A DNA stretch of 64,000 nucleotides, taken from NCBI GenBank assembly GCA_045568775.1, contig JBJLAJ010000009.1, positions 202,972-266,971 of the forward strand, in the 5' to 3' direction. Position numbers and translations under genes: made by a program. Position 1 is the stretch's first letter, and every line of letters starts with the position of its first letter. The notes under the pieces are model-generated. The model saw only the letters and a list, made by a program, of their open reading frames with translations, did no database searches and had not been told where the DNA came from. Below, piece by piece: positions 54,037 through 61,782 of the stretch. This DNA comes from MED-G16 sp002457315. Lineage in GTDB: Bacteria; Bacteroidota; Bacteroidia; Cytophagales; MED-G16.

Positions 54037-54927
54037 ATGAGATTATTTTTAGTAGGTTTTTTATTAATATCAAACAATCTATTTTCACAAGATTCATTAG
54101 AAGATATTCTAGGTCCTACACCTAATGAACCAAAGGCTATAACGTCAACATTTAGCTCTACAAGAATTATTAATGGCCACTCGGTAGAGATGATCCCTGA
54201 AGGAGTAGGTGAATTCAGGATATCCCACAGGTTCGGTACCATTGAAGAAGGTTTCTACGATATTTTTGGGTTAGATAATGCCCAGATAAGACTGGGTTTT
54301 GATTACGGAATCAGTGATAATGTGATGGTCGGTTTTGGGAGAAGCTCCTACAACAAGACATATGATATATTTTCTAAATTTTCCTTTCTAAAGCAGACTA
54401 CTGACAACTCTGTTCCCGTATCCCTCCAGTATCTTTTTGCGGCATCAGTAGAAACTCTCAGGTACGGAGATAAGATTCCTTTCATGGAGAGGTTCAGCCA
54501 AGTCAACCAGGTACTCATATCAAAGAAGATGGGAAAGTTTTCTTTACAGCTGTCTCCCACAATAATATTTCATGAGTTCTATAACTACGAGAAAAATATT
54601 TTTAGTAGCCTAGGAGTAAGTGCCAGGTACATGGTAGGACAAAGAGTTGCACTTAGCATTGAGTACTATAACAGATTCCATCATCAAGATGACAAATCTC
54701 TAGCCTACAAAAATGTATTTGAAGACAACAACAACTCTCTTAGTCTCGGAGTAGATATTGAGGCCGGGGGTCACGTGTTCCAATTCCATCTATCTAACTC
54801 TTCTCCCCTACACGAGAAAGGATTTATATTCCAGACAGATAAGAGCTGGGATAAGGGTCAGATATGTTTTGGTTTTAACATCCTGAGAGAATTTTCTGGA
54901 TCTAAAAAATCAGATGACAAATGGTAG
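54037..54927 (+). CDS. DUF5777-family beta-barrel protein
   Basis: A 296-residue exported protein with a signal peptide (1-18, ending LFSQ) and an outer-membrane barrel-like body, matching DUF5777: FSSTRIINGHSVEMIPEGVGEFRISHRFG, then DNAQIRLGFDYGISDNVMVGFGRSSYNKTYD. Members are found with YceI proteins in Bacteroidota, as here (the yceI-like gene starts 6 bp before its stop). Role unknown; an envelope function linked to isoprenoid binding by YceI is speculation. Confidence 0.88.
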   Translation: MRLFLVGFLLISNNLFSQDSLEDILGPTPNEPKAITSTFSSTRIINGHSVEMIPEGVGEFRISHRFGTIEEGFYDIFGLDNAQIRLGFDYGISDNVMVGFGRSSYNKTYDIFSKFSFLKQTTDNSVPVSLQYLFAASVETLRYGDKIPFMERFSQVNQVLISKKMGKFSLQLSPTIIFHEFYNYEKNIFSSLGVSARYMVGQRVALSIEYYNRFHHQDDKSLAYKNVFEDNNNSLSLGVDIEAGGHVFQFHLSNSSPLHEKGFIFQTDKSWDKGQICFGFNILREFSGSKKSDDKW

Positions 54928-55427
54928 TTTTTTACCTATTTTTTTTTCTTTTTGGTATTCAAGAAGAGAACAGGTACGTCATAGAGAGCTCTTCTATTGA
55001 GTTCTACTCTTATGCCCCACTAGAAGATATTGAGGCAGTTAACACAGAGTCTGTTGGAGCTATTGATCTGTCAACAGGGGAATTTATCATTAAGATCCCC
55101 GTCTCCTCTTTCGAGTTCCCAAATAAGCTCATGCAAAAACATTTTAGTGATAGCTACCTTGAGACCGACAAATACCCAGAATGTGTTTTCAGAGGAAATC
55201 TAGAAGGAGATAATGCTATTGGGGAGATAACACTCCACGGAGTCACAAAGAAAATTTCTGTGCCAGTGATAATGAATAAATCTGATGATGAAGTTACTAT
55301 AGACACAGAGTTTAAAATAATGCTTAAGGACCACAAGATTAAAATTCCTAGACTATTATTTCAGAACATTGCTGAGGAGATAGAGGTAAAAGTGAGCTCA
55401 TCATTTAAAAAATATCAGTCAGAATGA
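54921..55427 (+). CDS. YceI-family periplasmic protein
   Basis: A lipocalin-like polyisoprenoid-binding protein of 168 residues with a short hydrophobic N-terminus (MVVFYLFFFLFGIQ) serving as signal. Family signatures are the repeated beta strands and the HFSDSYLETDKYPECVF segment, with EITLHGVTKKISVPV following. It starts inside the DUF5777 gene and ends inside the start of the epimerase gene (ATGA-like overlap), so the three are one operon. Confidence 0.9.
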   Translation: MVVFYLFFFLFGIQEENRYVIESSSIEFYSYAPLEDIEAVNTESVGAIDLSTGEFIIKIPVSSFEFPNKLMQKHFSDSYLETDKYPECVFRGNLEGDNAIGEITLHGVTKKISVPVIMNKSDDEVTIDTEFKIMLKDHKIKIPRLLFQNIAEEIEVKVSSSFKKYQSE

Positions 55428-56407
55428 ATATAGGAGTAACTGGAGCCTCAGGACTCGTAGGCTATAACGTGTGCAAAGAAATTTTAGCTAATGGAGATAG
55501 TCTAAATATCCTCTTAAGAGAAGATGTGAGCTACCTTAAAGGTTTAAAATGTAAAAAGTTCTATGGTGACCTAAACAACTTGGAATCTATTGAAAAATTC
55601 TGTGATTCTTGTGATGTCGTCATCCACTCTGCGGCAATGATATCAATAGGTTTTGACGCTTACGATAAAGTTTTTGAGGTAAACTACGTTGGCACAAAAA
55701 ATCTTCTTGATATATGTATTAAGAAGAATGTAAAGAAATTTATTTTCATTAGCACAGTAAACGCATTCAATAAAAAGTCTAAAAATATAAAGTTTGATGA
55801 GACAAGAGAACTTGTCAGAAGCGGGAGCTCATACGACCTGACAAAGGCAATGGCACAAGACCTCGTGTTACATTCCAAAGGGATTGAGAAGGTATCAATT
55901 AACCCTACATCAGTACTTGGGAAAAATGATTTTAAGCCTTCAAGGCTAGGTAAAATAGTGAAAGCCCTTCACTCAGGTAAACTTCCCTTCCTCTTAGACG
56001 GAGGCCTTGATGTCATAGACGTTGAAGACCTATCCAAGACAGTCTATAACTCTATATCAAAAGGTAGAGACGGTGAGTCATACCTGGTATCAGGGAAGTG
56101 GAGATCGTTCAAAGAAATTTATTCCTCTATCCGGAACTTCCAAGACAAAAAATCTACTGTCTTCTTTCTTCCAAAATTTCTGGTAAACATGAGTCTTCCT
56201 CTGTTATCTCTTTTCCCATTAGGACTTCTCAAGAGAGCAGCAGAGATAAATGGAAAATTATTTCCAGGAATGGAGAACATGACAAAGGAGGCTATCGAAA
56301 ATATTATTAACTCTCCTAAAACTATTGACAACTCCAAGGCAAGAAAAGAACTCGGACTTAAGGTAAGCCCTCTCGAAAAGACAATTAAAGAGACTATATA
56401 TGAGTGA
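55424..56407 (+). CDS. NAD-dependent epimerase/dehydratase-family protein
   Basis: An extended SDR of 327 residues. The N-terminal Rossmann motif is TGASGLVG, the catalytic serine/threonine lies in FISTVNAF, and the YxxxK motif is SYDLTK. The C-terminal 90 residues are basic and hydrophobic. Substrate is not evident; relatives include dihydroflavonol reductase-like and hopanoid or sterol-type dehydrogenases, and the next gene is steroid-5-alpha-reductase-like. Overlaps neighbours by 3-8 bp. Confidence 0.88.
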   Translation: MNIGVTGASGLVGYNVCKEILANGDSLNILLREDVSYLKGLKCKKFYGDLNNLESIEKFCDSCDVVIHSAAMISIGFDAYDKVFEVNYVGTKNLLDICIKKNVKKFIFISTVNAFNKKSKNIKFDETRELVRSGSSYDLTKAMAQDLVLHSKGIEKVSINPTSVLGKNDFKPSRLGKIVKALHSGKLPFLLDGGLDVIDVEDLSKTVYNSISKGRDGESYLVSGKWRSFKEIYSSIRNFQDKKSTVFFLPKFLVNMSLPLLSLFPLGLLKRAAEINGKLFPGMENMTKEAIENIINSPKTIDNSKARKELGLKVSPLEKTIKETIYE

Positions 56408-57152
56408 TTATGAGATATTTGTTTATGGGTGGATAGCCATTGGATTTCTGGCTTTCCCTTTTATCCTGAGATACAATGCCCCATACGGAAGACATACCAC
56501 AGATAGCTGGGGGCCACTAGTCGATAATAAAGTTGCGTGGATAATTATGGAGCTCCCTGCCCTTATTCTATGCCCTTTCTTAGTGCTTACTAGTGAAAAT
56601 GCAGTTACTGGGATGACTAAAGTATTTATCCTAATCTGGGTAATGCACTACTTCAATAGGAGTATAGTCTTCCCTATGAGGATAAAGACAAAGAAGAAGA
56701 AGATGCCTCTATTGATCGCCGTGCTTGCTTTCTTATTTAATGTCGTGAATGGACTTGTCAACGGAATATATTTTGGTAGTGTCAGGTTCGACTACTCAGA
56801 AGCGTGGGCGTCATCACCTGAATTTATTGTGGGAATATCTCTCTTCTTTATAGGTTTCTACGTCAACAATAAGTCTGACTCGTTACTTATAAGCCTAAGG
56901 AAAGGGAAGGAGAAAGGTTACGTGATTCCTAGAAAAGGTCTCTTCAACTACGTGTCCTGCCCTAACTTCTTTGGAGAGATGCTGGAGTGGCTCGGTTTCG
57001 CTATCATGACGTGGAGTGTTGCGGGACTTGCATTTTTCCTCTGGACATTTTTTAATCTTGTGCCTAGAGCACTCTCACACCACAGGTGGTATAAGAGTAC
57101 TTTCCCTGACTACCCTAAAGAAAGGAAGGCTGTGTTTCCTTTCATACTCTAA
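56400..57152 (+). CDS. Membrane reductase of the steroid 5-alpha-reductase family
   Basis: A 250-residue multi-helix membrane protein with the C-terminal 3-oxo-5-alpha-steroid 4-dehydrogenase domain: RKGLFNYVSCPNFFGEMLEWLGFAIMTW and the terminal HHRWYKSTFPDYPKERKAVFPFIL with the NADPH-binding His/Tyr/Lys region. The family also reduces other enone lipids, so sterol reduction is not implied in this organism. It converges on umuC with an 11-bp overlap. Operon with the epimerase. Confidence 0.88.
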   Translation: MSDYEIFVYGWIAIGFLAFPFILRYNAPYGRHTTDSWGPLVDNKVAWIIMELPALILCPFLVLTSENAVTGMTKVFILIWVMHYFNRSIVFPMRIKTKKKKMPLLIAVLAFLFNVVNGLVNGIYFGSVRFDYSEAWASSPEFIVGISLFFIGFYVNNKSDSLLISLRKGKEKGYVIPRKGLFNYVSCPNFFGEMLEWLGFAIMTWSVAGLAFFLWTFFNLVPRALSHHRWYKSTFPDYPKERKAVFPFIL

Positions 57153-58392
57153 CTTTTAATATGTCTGACCAACGCGTAGTGTAACACGGAGACAAACTCT
57201 CCTTCCCTATCTTCCACTTATTATTAATTCCTGAAGAACTGAGCTTTAGCACGTCTCTGCCCATGTTACCATTAATCTTATCTAGCGTGTGCATGAGTGT
57301 GTCCACCCTCTCCCTGTTCAAGGAGTCAAAAAGATTTAACTGTACCTGGTCTCTTGGTACTATTCCTGATAGCGTGACACCAGCCTTCTTGTAAGAGTAA
57401 CCCGAGCGGAATATTTTCTTCAGACAGTGGATAGCGAACTTAGTGATAGTTATCGTGTCACTTGCCGCGGTGTCAAAGTCCACTGAGAAATATCCTGAGT
57501 ACTGCCTGGCCTTTGGCTTGAACCTATTCGTGTACATGAAGACACTTACCGACCTCGCGCACGCACCCTCTCCACGTAACTTCTCCGAACACCTGGACGC
57601 GAACATACTCACGTACTCGGACATCCTAGAGTATTCTGAGACCTCGACAGAAAATGAACGGGAGGTACATATACTTTTCTTCATACTTCTTCCCCCTTCT
57701 AGGTTAAAGTGCGGGATACACTTCAGCTCCCTGACCATCCTTAGACCTACGACATTCATCACCTTCCTCACCCATGTCTCGTCACACTCCAAGAGATCCT
57801 TTGCCGTGTGGATCCCGTACTTCTTTAGTTTCATGGCATACCTCATCCCCACGCCCCATATCTCATCCACAGGAAGAGAACTTAGTACATTATCTATCTG
57901 CGGCCTGTCGTGGAGATGACACACACCCTCTGGAGACTTCTTGGCAATATACCCGGCCACCTTTGATAAAGTCTTTGTGTAAGATATTCCAACAGATATA
58001 GGTATTCCTGTCCACTCCCTCACCTTCTTTTTAAGATGCAAAGCAAAATCATATGGATTTTTCATTCCACTAAAGTCAAGGAATGCCTCGTCTATAGAAT
58101 ATATCTCGTAAGAGGGTACGTCTCTTGCCACAATGTCAAATACGCGCTTGGAGATATCTCCGTACAGAGCAAAGTTTGATGAGAAGAGTTGGATATTGTG
58201 TCTTCTCACAAGTTCTCTCTTCTTGAATATGGGCTCACCCATCTTGAGACCCAGAGACTTAGACTCGTTAGACCTGGCTATCACGCACCCGTCATTGTTA
58301 GAGAGTACCGCCACGGGCTTATTCTCCAGGTGTGGTCTGAATACCCTCTCGCAAGAGGCGTAGAAATTATTACAGTCTACAAGAGCTATCAT
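57142..58392 (-). CDS. umuC: DNA polymerase V catalytic subunit UmuC (Y-family)
   Basis: Error-prone translesion polymerase. The 416-residue protein has the Y-family palm motifs ALVDCNNFYASCERVF and YSIDEAFLDFSG, carrying the metal-binding acidic residues, the LKMGEPIFKKRE and WGVGMRYAMKLKKYGIH (helix-hairpin-helix) segments, and a little-finger domain to the end. It overlaps umuD by 4 bp, which precedes it in the same operon. It is notably G+C-rich: 37 of the 60 bases from 57541 are G or C, far above the window average. The gene may be recently acquired. Confidence 0.95.
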   Translation of the reverse strand: MIALVDCNNFYASCERVFRPHLENKPVAVLSNNDGCVIARSNESKSLGLKMGEPIFKKRELVRRHNIQLFSSNFALYGDISKRVFDIVARDVPSYEIYSIDEAFLDFSGMKNPYDFALHLKKKVREWTGIPISVGISYTKTLSKVAGYIAKKSPEGVCHLHDRPQIDNVLSSLPVDEIWGVGMRYAMKLKKYGIHTAKDLLECDETWVRKVMNVVGLRMVRELKCIPHFNLEGGRSMKKSICTSRSFSVEVSEYSRMSEYVSMFASRCSEKLRGEGACARSVSVFMYTNRFKPKARQYSGYFSVDFDTAASDTITITKFAIHCLKKIFRSGYSYKKAGVTLSGIVPRDQVQLNLFDSLNRERVDTLMHTLDKINGNMGRDVLKLSSSGINNKWKIGKESLSPCYTTRWSDILKVRV

Positions 58393-58817
58393 GCTACATT
58401 ATTAAAAGACCACATGACCTTGCCCCAGACGTAAGACTCAGAACCCTCAAGGATTTTAATTGGTCTCATCGCCTTATTCTCAGGATACAAGAAGACACTA
58501 CCCCCGAGCTTTCTGTACCTCTTAACTGTAAAGTCTCCGTCAACGACGGCAAGGACAATATCATTGTTTTTTATCTTCTCTGCCCTGTCTACCAGTAATA
58601 TACTACCGTCAAATATCTTAGCATTTATCATAGAAGTTCCGCTGACACGAACAAAAAATGTAGCACTTGGGTGCTTTATAAGCTTCTTGTCAAGAGAGAG
58701 ATCAAACTCCAAGAAGTCATCTGCAGGAGAAGGAAATCCGGCGGCAACAGACTGGGAGTAGAAAGGGAGATTACTGAACGTATCTATCCTCTCGAGTGAA
58801 GGTTTTGTGGATTTCAT
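58389..58817 (-). CDS. umuD: UmuD-type S24 peptidase, polymerase V accessory subunit
   Basis: A 142-residue self-cleaving protein. The cleavage site is between Ala26 and Gly27 (VAAGFPSPADDF), the catalytic Ser62 is in VSGTSM, and the Lys99 general base is in FTVKRYR. After RecA-stimulated cleavage it forms UmuD' and joins UmuC in polymerase V. A pair of 17-bp operators lies 39-74 bp upstream, consistent with tight repression. The protein is followed at once by umuC. LexA-like DNA-binding N-terminus is absent, so this is not LexA itself. Confidence 0.94.
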   Translation of the reverse strand: MKSTKPSLERIDTFSNLPFYSQSVAAGFPSPADDFLEFDLSLDKKLIKHPSATFFVRVSGTSMINAKIFDGSILLVDRAEKIKNNDIVLAVVDGDFTVKRYRKLGGSVFLYPENKAMRPIKILEGSESYVWGKVMWSFNNVA

Positions 58818-58855
58818 ATCTAACTCAGTTTGAATTTTTCAAAAGGAGTTAAAAT

Positions 58856-58891
58856 TACTAATTATTTTAGTAAATACTAATTATTTTAGTA
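58856..58891 (-). promoter_or_regulatory. Two tandem TACTAA-N5-TTAGTA operators upstream of umuDC
   Basis: The 17-bp sequence TACTAATTATTTTAGTA occurs twice, at 58856-58872 and 58875-58891, 19 bp apart. Each is an inverted repeat with 6-bp arms. Placement in the umuD upstream region suggests a damage-response repressor site (LexA- or S24-type), read on the minus strand. The repressor is not identified in this window. Confidence 0.65.
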
Positions 58892-58937
58892 TTAAATATT
58901 CTGCTTTTTTAGTTACCTGAATCAGGAAGCGCTATGT

Positions 58938-59024
58938 CTACATTATCCCTGCTGCCTTGAAGTTAGCCTTCTCCTGTGCCTTAGAGACAAAAAGAGTAGA
59001 CAATAAAATTATTAGTATTCTCAT
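58938..59024 (-). pseudogene. Remnant of an exported protein (signal peptide only)
   Basis: A 28-codon frame on the minus strand encodes MRILIILLSTLFVSKAQEKA followed by a few residues and a stop. The N-terminus is a convincing signal peptide with an A-Q cleavage-like end, as in other exported proteins of this genome, but there is no mature domain, so it is likely the 5' end of a lost gene. It lies between the umuD operators and tRNA-Pro. Confidence 0.35.
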
Positions 59025-59109
59025 GATAAAGGTTAGTTGTTATAACATGAAGATATAAATAATTGAGGATAAGAAAAAATTTAGGTATTTCTGAAAATGA
59101 ATTAATCTG

Positions 59110-59184
59110 TCGGGGTGGCAGGATTCGAACCTGCGACCTCCTCGTCCCAAACGAGGCGCGATAACCGGGCTACGCTACACCCCG
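59110..59184 (-). tRNA. tRNA-Pro (anticodon UGG)
   Basis: On the minus strand a 75-nt cloverleaf with a 7-bp acceptor stem (CGGGGTG/CACCCCG), discriminator A, D-arm, an anticodon stem of 5 bp with loop TTTGGGA giving anticodon TGG (plus-strand positions 59147-59149), and the T-loop TTCGAAT. No CCA is encoded; the following bases are CAG. UGG reads all or most proline codons. Confidence 0.95.
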
Positions 59185-59271
59185 AGATTAAGTGTGCAAA
59201 TTTATAAAAGAAAATGTTTTTAAAACAAACCTTTACAAAAGATTAATTAAGGAAATTTTATATATTTAAAT

Positions 59272-59586
59272 ATGAAACTATCAACAACAAATGATATAAA
59301 AGGATATTCTATAGCTGAAAATTTAGGTATAGCCAGAGGCAGCACGGTAAGAACAAGAAATGTGGGCAAAGATATTTTAGCCGCATTTAAAAATCTTGTA
59401 GGTGGAGAAGTAGCAGAATACACAAGACTTCAAGCCGATGCGAGAGAGCAGGCTCTTCAGAGAATGATCGAAGATGCCAACAAAATGGGTGCTGACGCAG
59501 TAATTTGTGTCAGGTTCCAGACTTCGGTTATGATGGCTGGCGCCTCAGAACTACTTGCTTATGGCACAGCAGTAAAACTTAATTAG
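59272..59586 (+). CDS. YbjQ-family (heavy-metal-binding domain, DUF74) protein
   Basis: A 104-residue small protein with the family segment STTNDIKGYSIAENLGIARGSTVR, the VGGEVAEYTRLQADAREQALQRM helix and the GADAVICVRFQTS strand. The name 'heavy-metal-binding' comes from homology and is not proven. It is convergent with the S9 peptidase gene; its 3' end overlaps the peptidase stop by a few bases. A copy of its last about 30 bp is found again at 61746-61776 as part of the tandem duplication. Confidence 0.88.
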   Translation: MKLSTTNDIKGYSIAENLGIARGSTVRTRNVGKDILAAFKNLVGGEVAEYTRLQADAREQALQRMIEDANKMGADAVICVRFQTSVMMAGASELLAYGTAVKLN

Positions 59587-61660
59587 TTTTACTTCTTTTA
59601 TACTTATCAAACCAAGCGGTGATTGCGTTTACCTTGGCTATAAGATTACTAGGCCTCGCTCCTATCCCGTGGCTCGCACCAGGAATTCTCACGAGCATAG
59701 ACTCTACCTTATTAAGTTTAAGTCCAGCATAAAATTGTTCACTTTCAGCAATCGGAGTCCTGTAATCATCTTCTCCAGTGAGTAGCATAGTAGGTGTAGT
59801 CACATTTCCTACATATGATATAGGGGATCTCTTCATGTACTCTTCCAAATTATCCCAAGGCATACCAGGGAACCAGTACTTATAGAAAAAAGATATCTTA
59901 TCAGCGTACAAGACAAAACTGTACCAATTGATGACAGGCTTTTCTACAACAGCTGCCCTGAATCTGTCAGTCTTACCAACAATCCATGAGGTGAGAACAC
60001 CTCCACCACTACCACCTGTGACAAAAAGATTGTCTCCATCTATATAATCTCTTGTTACGACATGGTCCACTCCCGACATAAGGTCGTCATAGTCCTGACT
60101 AGGGTAATTATGATGGATCAAATTAGCAAACTCTTTCCCATAACTTGTACTACCTCTTGGGTTCGTATATAACACGAAATAACCTTCACTAGCAAATAAC
60201 TGCACTTCAGCTGAGAATCTAAATCCGTAATTTAAGAAGGGTCCACCATGTATCTCTAGTATGAGAGGGTACGTAGTTGTAGGATCAAAATTTGGAGGAT
60301 AAACCAACCAACCCTGTATCTTCTTCCCGTCGTAAGATGACTCGTACCAAACCTCCTCAACCCTACCAAGCTCCTTGTAATCAAAAAGGTCTTTATTTAA
60401 GTATGTCAACCTGTCTTTAGAACCATTATATCCTACAGCTAAGTCTGCTGGATTATATTCATTTCCATAAGTGAATGCATACCTTCCACTTGGTGATATA
60501 GTATAAGAACCACCACTGTACGACCTTCCAAAAGAGAGACCACCGACCTCATCTACAATATCCTTTACCTTACCACTAAGGCTCATGCTGGCAATCTTGG
60601 TCATGCCCTCAGTATCGTACTGGAAGTAAAGACCCTTACCGTCTCTCATCCAGTTTATTGCATTGACTTCAGTTTCCCTATGACAATTAATACACCTATT
60701 ACCAATATTTCTATCAAAACCTTCAGACACTAACTTCACATTACTTCCATCTGCATCCATCACGTACAAAGAATTTTGTTGGTATCCAAGGTACTTATCA
60801 TCATATCCTAGGAAAGCAATCGTACTATTATCAGGTGATACCACCGGAGAGCTGTCAGGACCAAATCTTGTTGTCAACTGTTTGACTTCTCCGGAGTTAA
60901 TATCCAGTACATGTATCTCAGAGTTATTAGGCTCAAAGTCTGAGTTATCATGGAGGTTAGCTGAAAATAATACTTTGTCTCTTCCCAACCACACAGCAGA
61001 GCTAGGATTTTTCTCCAAAGAGCTCACCTGCCTTGGTGTCCCTCCCTCTACTGGAAGAATAAATATCTGGTTGTTACCACTTCTTCTGTAGCCACCACCA
61101 TCATACCTGTAGACCATATCATCAATTTCTATTGGGGGTGAGTTCCAATCTGCACCCTTAGGTTTCTTTGGCATCTTAATAAGCCTTGAGTCAGCGCTCT
61201 CAACAAAAGAGTTAAACAGAAGATACTTATCATCTGGAGACCACTCCACATTACCTATTGAAGATTGGAAATTTGTAAGTTTCTGTGTAGAATTATTTTC
61301 CAAATTATATAAATACAATTGAGATTTACCCTCTTCATTAGACTTATAGGTAAACATTTTTCCTGAATTTGACCATTTTGGAGATGATGCATTATGATTC
61401 CCTGTAGTAATTGGCCTCATATCACTCCCATCGAAATTCACCACCCATAGGTTTGATAAATTTTTATCAGTCATGATATCCTTAAAGTTTCTTAAGAATA
61501 GAATTTTATCTCCTTGAGGTGATATTTCAGGGTTTGACACATACTCTATATCAAACACATCAATTGGCTCTAACTTATTACTAGGCTGTGACACTGCAAG
61601 AGCAGAAATTAGGAAGAAAGAGAAGACTGTCAAATAAAATTTCTTTAATTGAGTTTCCAT
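59579..61660 (-). CDS. S9-family serine peptidase (copy A, with heme-motif insertion)
   Basis: A secreted prolyl-oligopeptidase-family enzyme of about 693 residues with a signal peptide (METQLKKFYLTVFSFFLISA) from the ATG at 61660; the upstream TTG frame extends 13 residues but begins poorly. A WD40-like beta-propeller is followed by an alpha/beta-hydrolase with the nucleophile in GGSGGGVLTSW, Asp in GEDDYRTP and His in ASHGIG, so the triad is complete. It is about 90 percent identical by eye to copy B, but carries a 13-residue insertion, RCINCHRETEVNA, between ISN/IGN and INWMRDG (plus-strand 60659-60697). The insertion encodes a CxxCH motif nearly identical to one in ActA. The C-terminus differs from copy B by a 2-bp change (KRSKTN instead of KK). 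Confidence 0.92.
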   Translation of the reverse strand: METQLKKFYLTVFSFFLISALAVSQPSNKLEPIDVFDIEYVSNPEISPQGDKILFLRNFKDIMTDKNLSNLWVVNFDGSDMRPITTGNHNASSPKWSNSGKMFTYKSNEEGKSQLYLYNLENNSTQKLTNFQSSIGNVEWSPDDKYLLFNSFVESADSRLIKMPKKPKGADWNSPPIEIDDMVYRYDGGGYRRSGNNQIFILPVEGGTPRQVSSLEKNPSSAVWLGRDKVLFSANLHDNSDFEPNNSEIHVLDINSGEVKQLTTRFGPDSSPVVSPDNSTIAFLGYDDKYLGYQQNSLYVMDADGSNVKLVSEGFDRNIGNRCINCHRETEVNAINWMRDGKGLYFQYDTEGMTKIASMSLSGKVKDIVDEVGGLSFGRSYSGGSYTISPSGRYAFTYGNEYNPADLAVGYNGSKDRLTYLNKDLFDYKELGRVEEVWYESSYDGKKIQGWLVYPPNFDPTTTYPLILEIHGGPFLNYGFRFSAEVQLFASEGYFVLYTNPRGSTSYGKEFANLIHHNYPSQDYDDLMSGVDHVVTRDYIDGDNLFVTGGSGGGVLTSWIVGKTDRFRAAVVEKPVINWYSFVLYADKISFFYKYWFPGMPWDNLEEYMKRSPISYVGNVTTPTMLLTGEDDYRTPIAESEQFYAGLKLNKVESMLVRIPGASHGIGARPSNLIAKVNAITAWFDKYKRSKTN
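60659..60697 (-). other. 39-bp insertion encoding a CxxCH motif, similar to actA
   Basis: Relative to copy B, copy A has 39 extra bases encoding RCINCHRETEVNA. Plus-strand 60660-60696 matches 25867-25903 in actA at 34 of 37 positions; the three differences are all synonymous. In copy B the flanks AATATAAATTGG contain TATAAATTG, which also occurs at the match in actA, so a microhomology-mediated or template-switch insertion is plausible. Confidence 0.85.
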
Positions 61661-61725
61661 ATTATTTACTATATTTAAATTATTCAGTTTATTAGTCAAT
61701 ATTTAAATGTAAAAATTTTATCCGT

Positions 61726-61776
61726 ATGAACAATCAAATTACAAGTACTTGCATATGGCACAGCAGTAAAACTTAA
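61726..61776 (+). pseudogene. Remnant of the start of the Tat-protein gene, fused to the ybjQ tail
   Basis: Begins ATGAACAATCAAATTAC exactly as the downstream gene at 63879 (MNNQIT), then switches to the last bases of the ybjQ-like gene and stops after 16 codons. It marks the duplication junction between the two S9 peptidase units; not expected to be functional. Confidence 0.75.
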
Positions 61777-61782
61777 TTAGTT

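Noticed and set aside
57443..57919. 158-codon plus-strand frame inside umuC
   Set aside because: It is antisense to a well-supported gene, and open frames are expected there because of high G+C and codon bias; no recognisable motifs.
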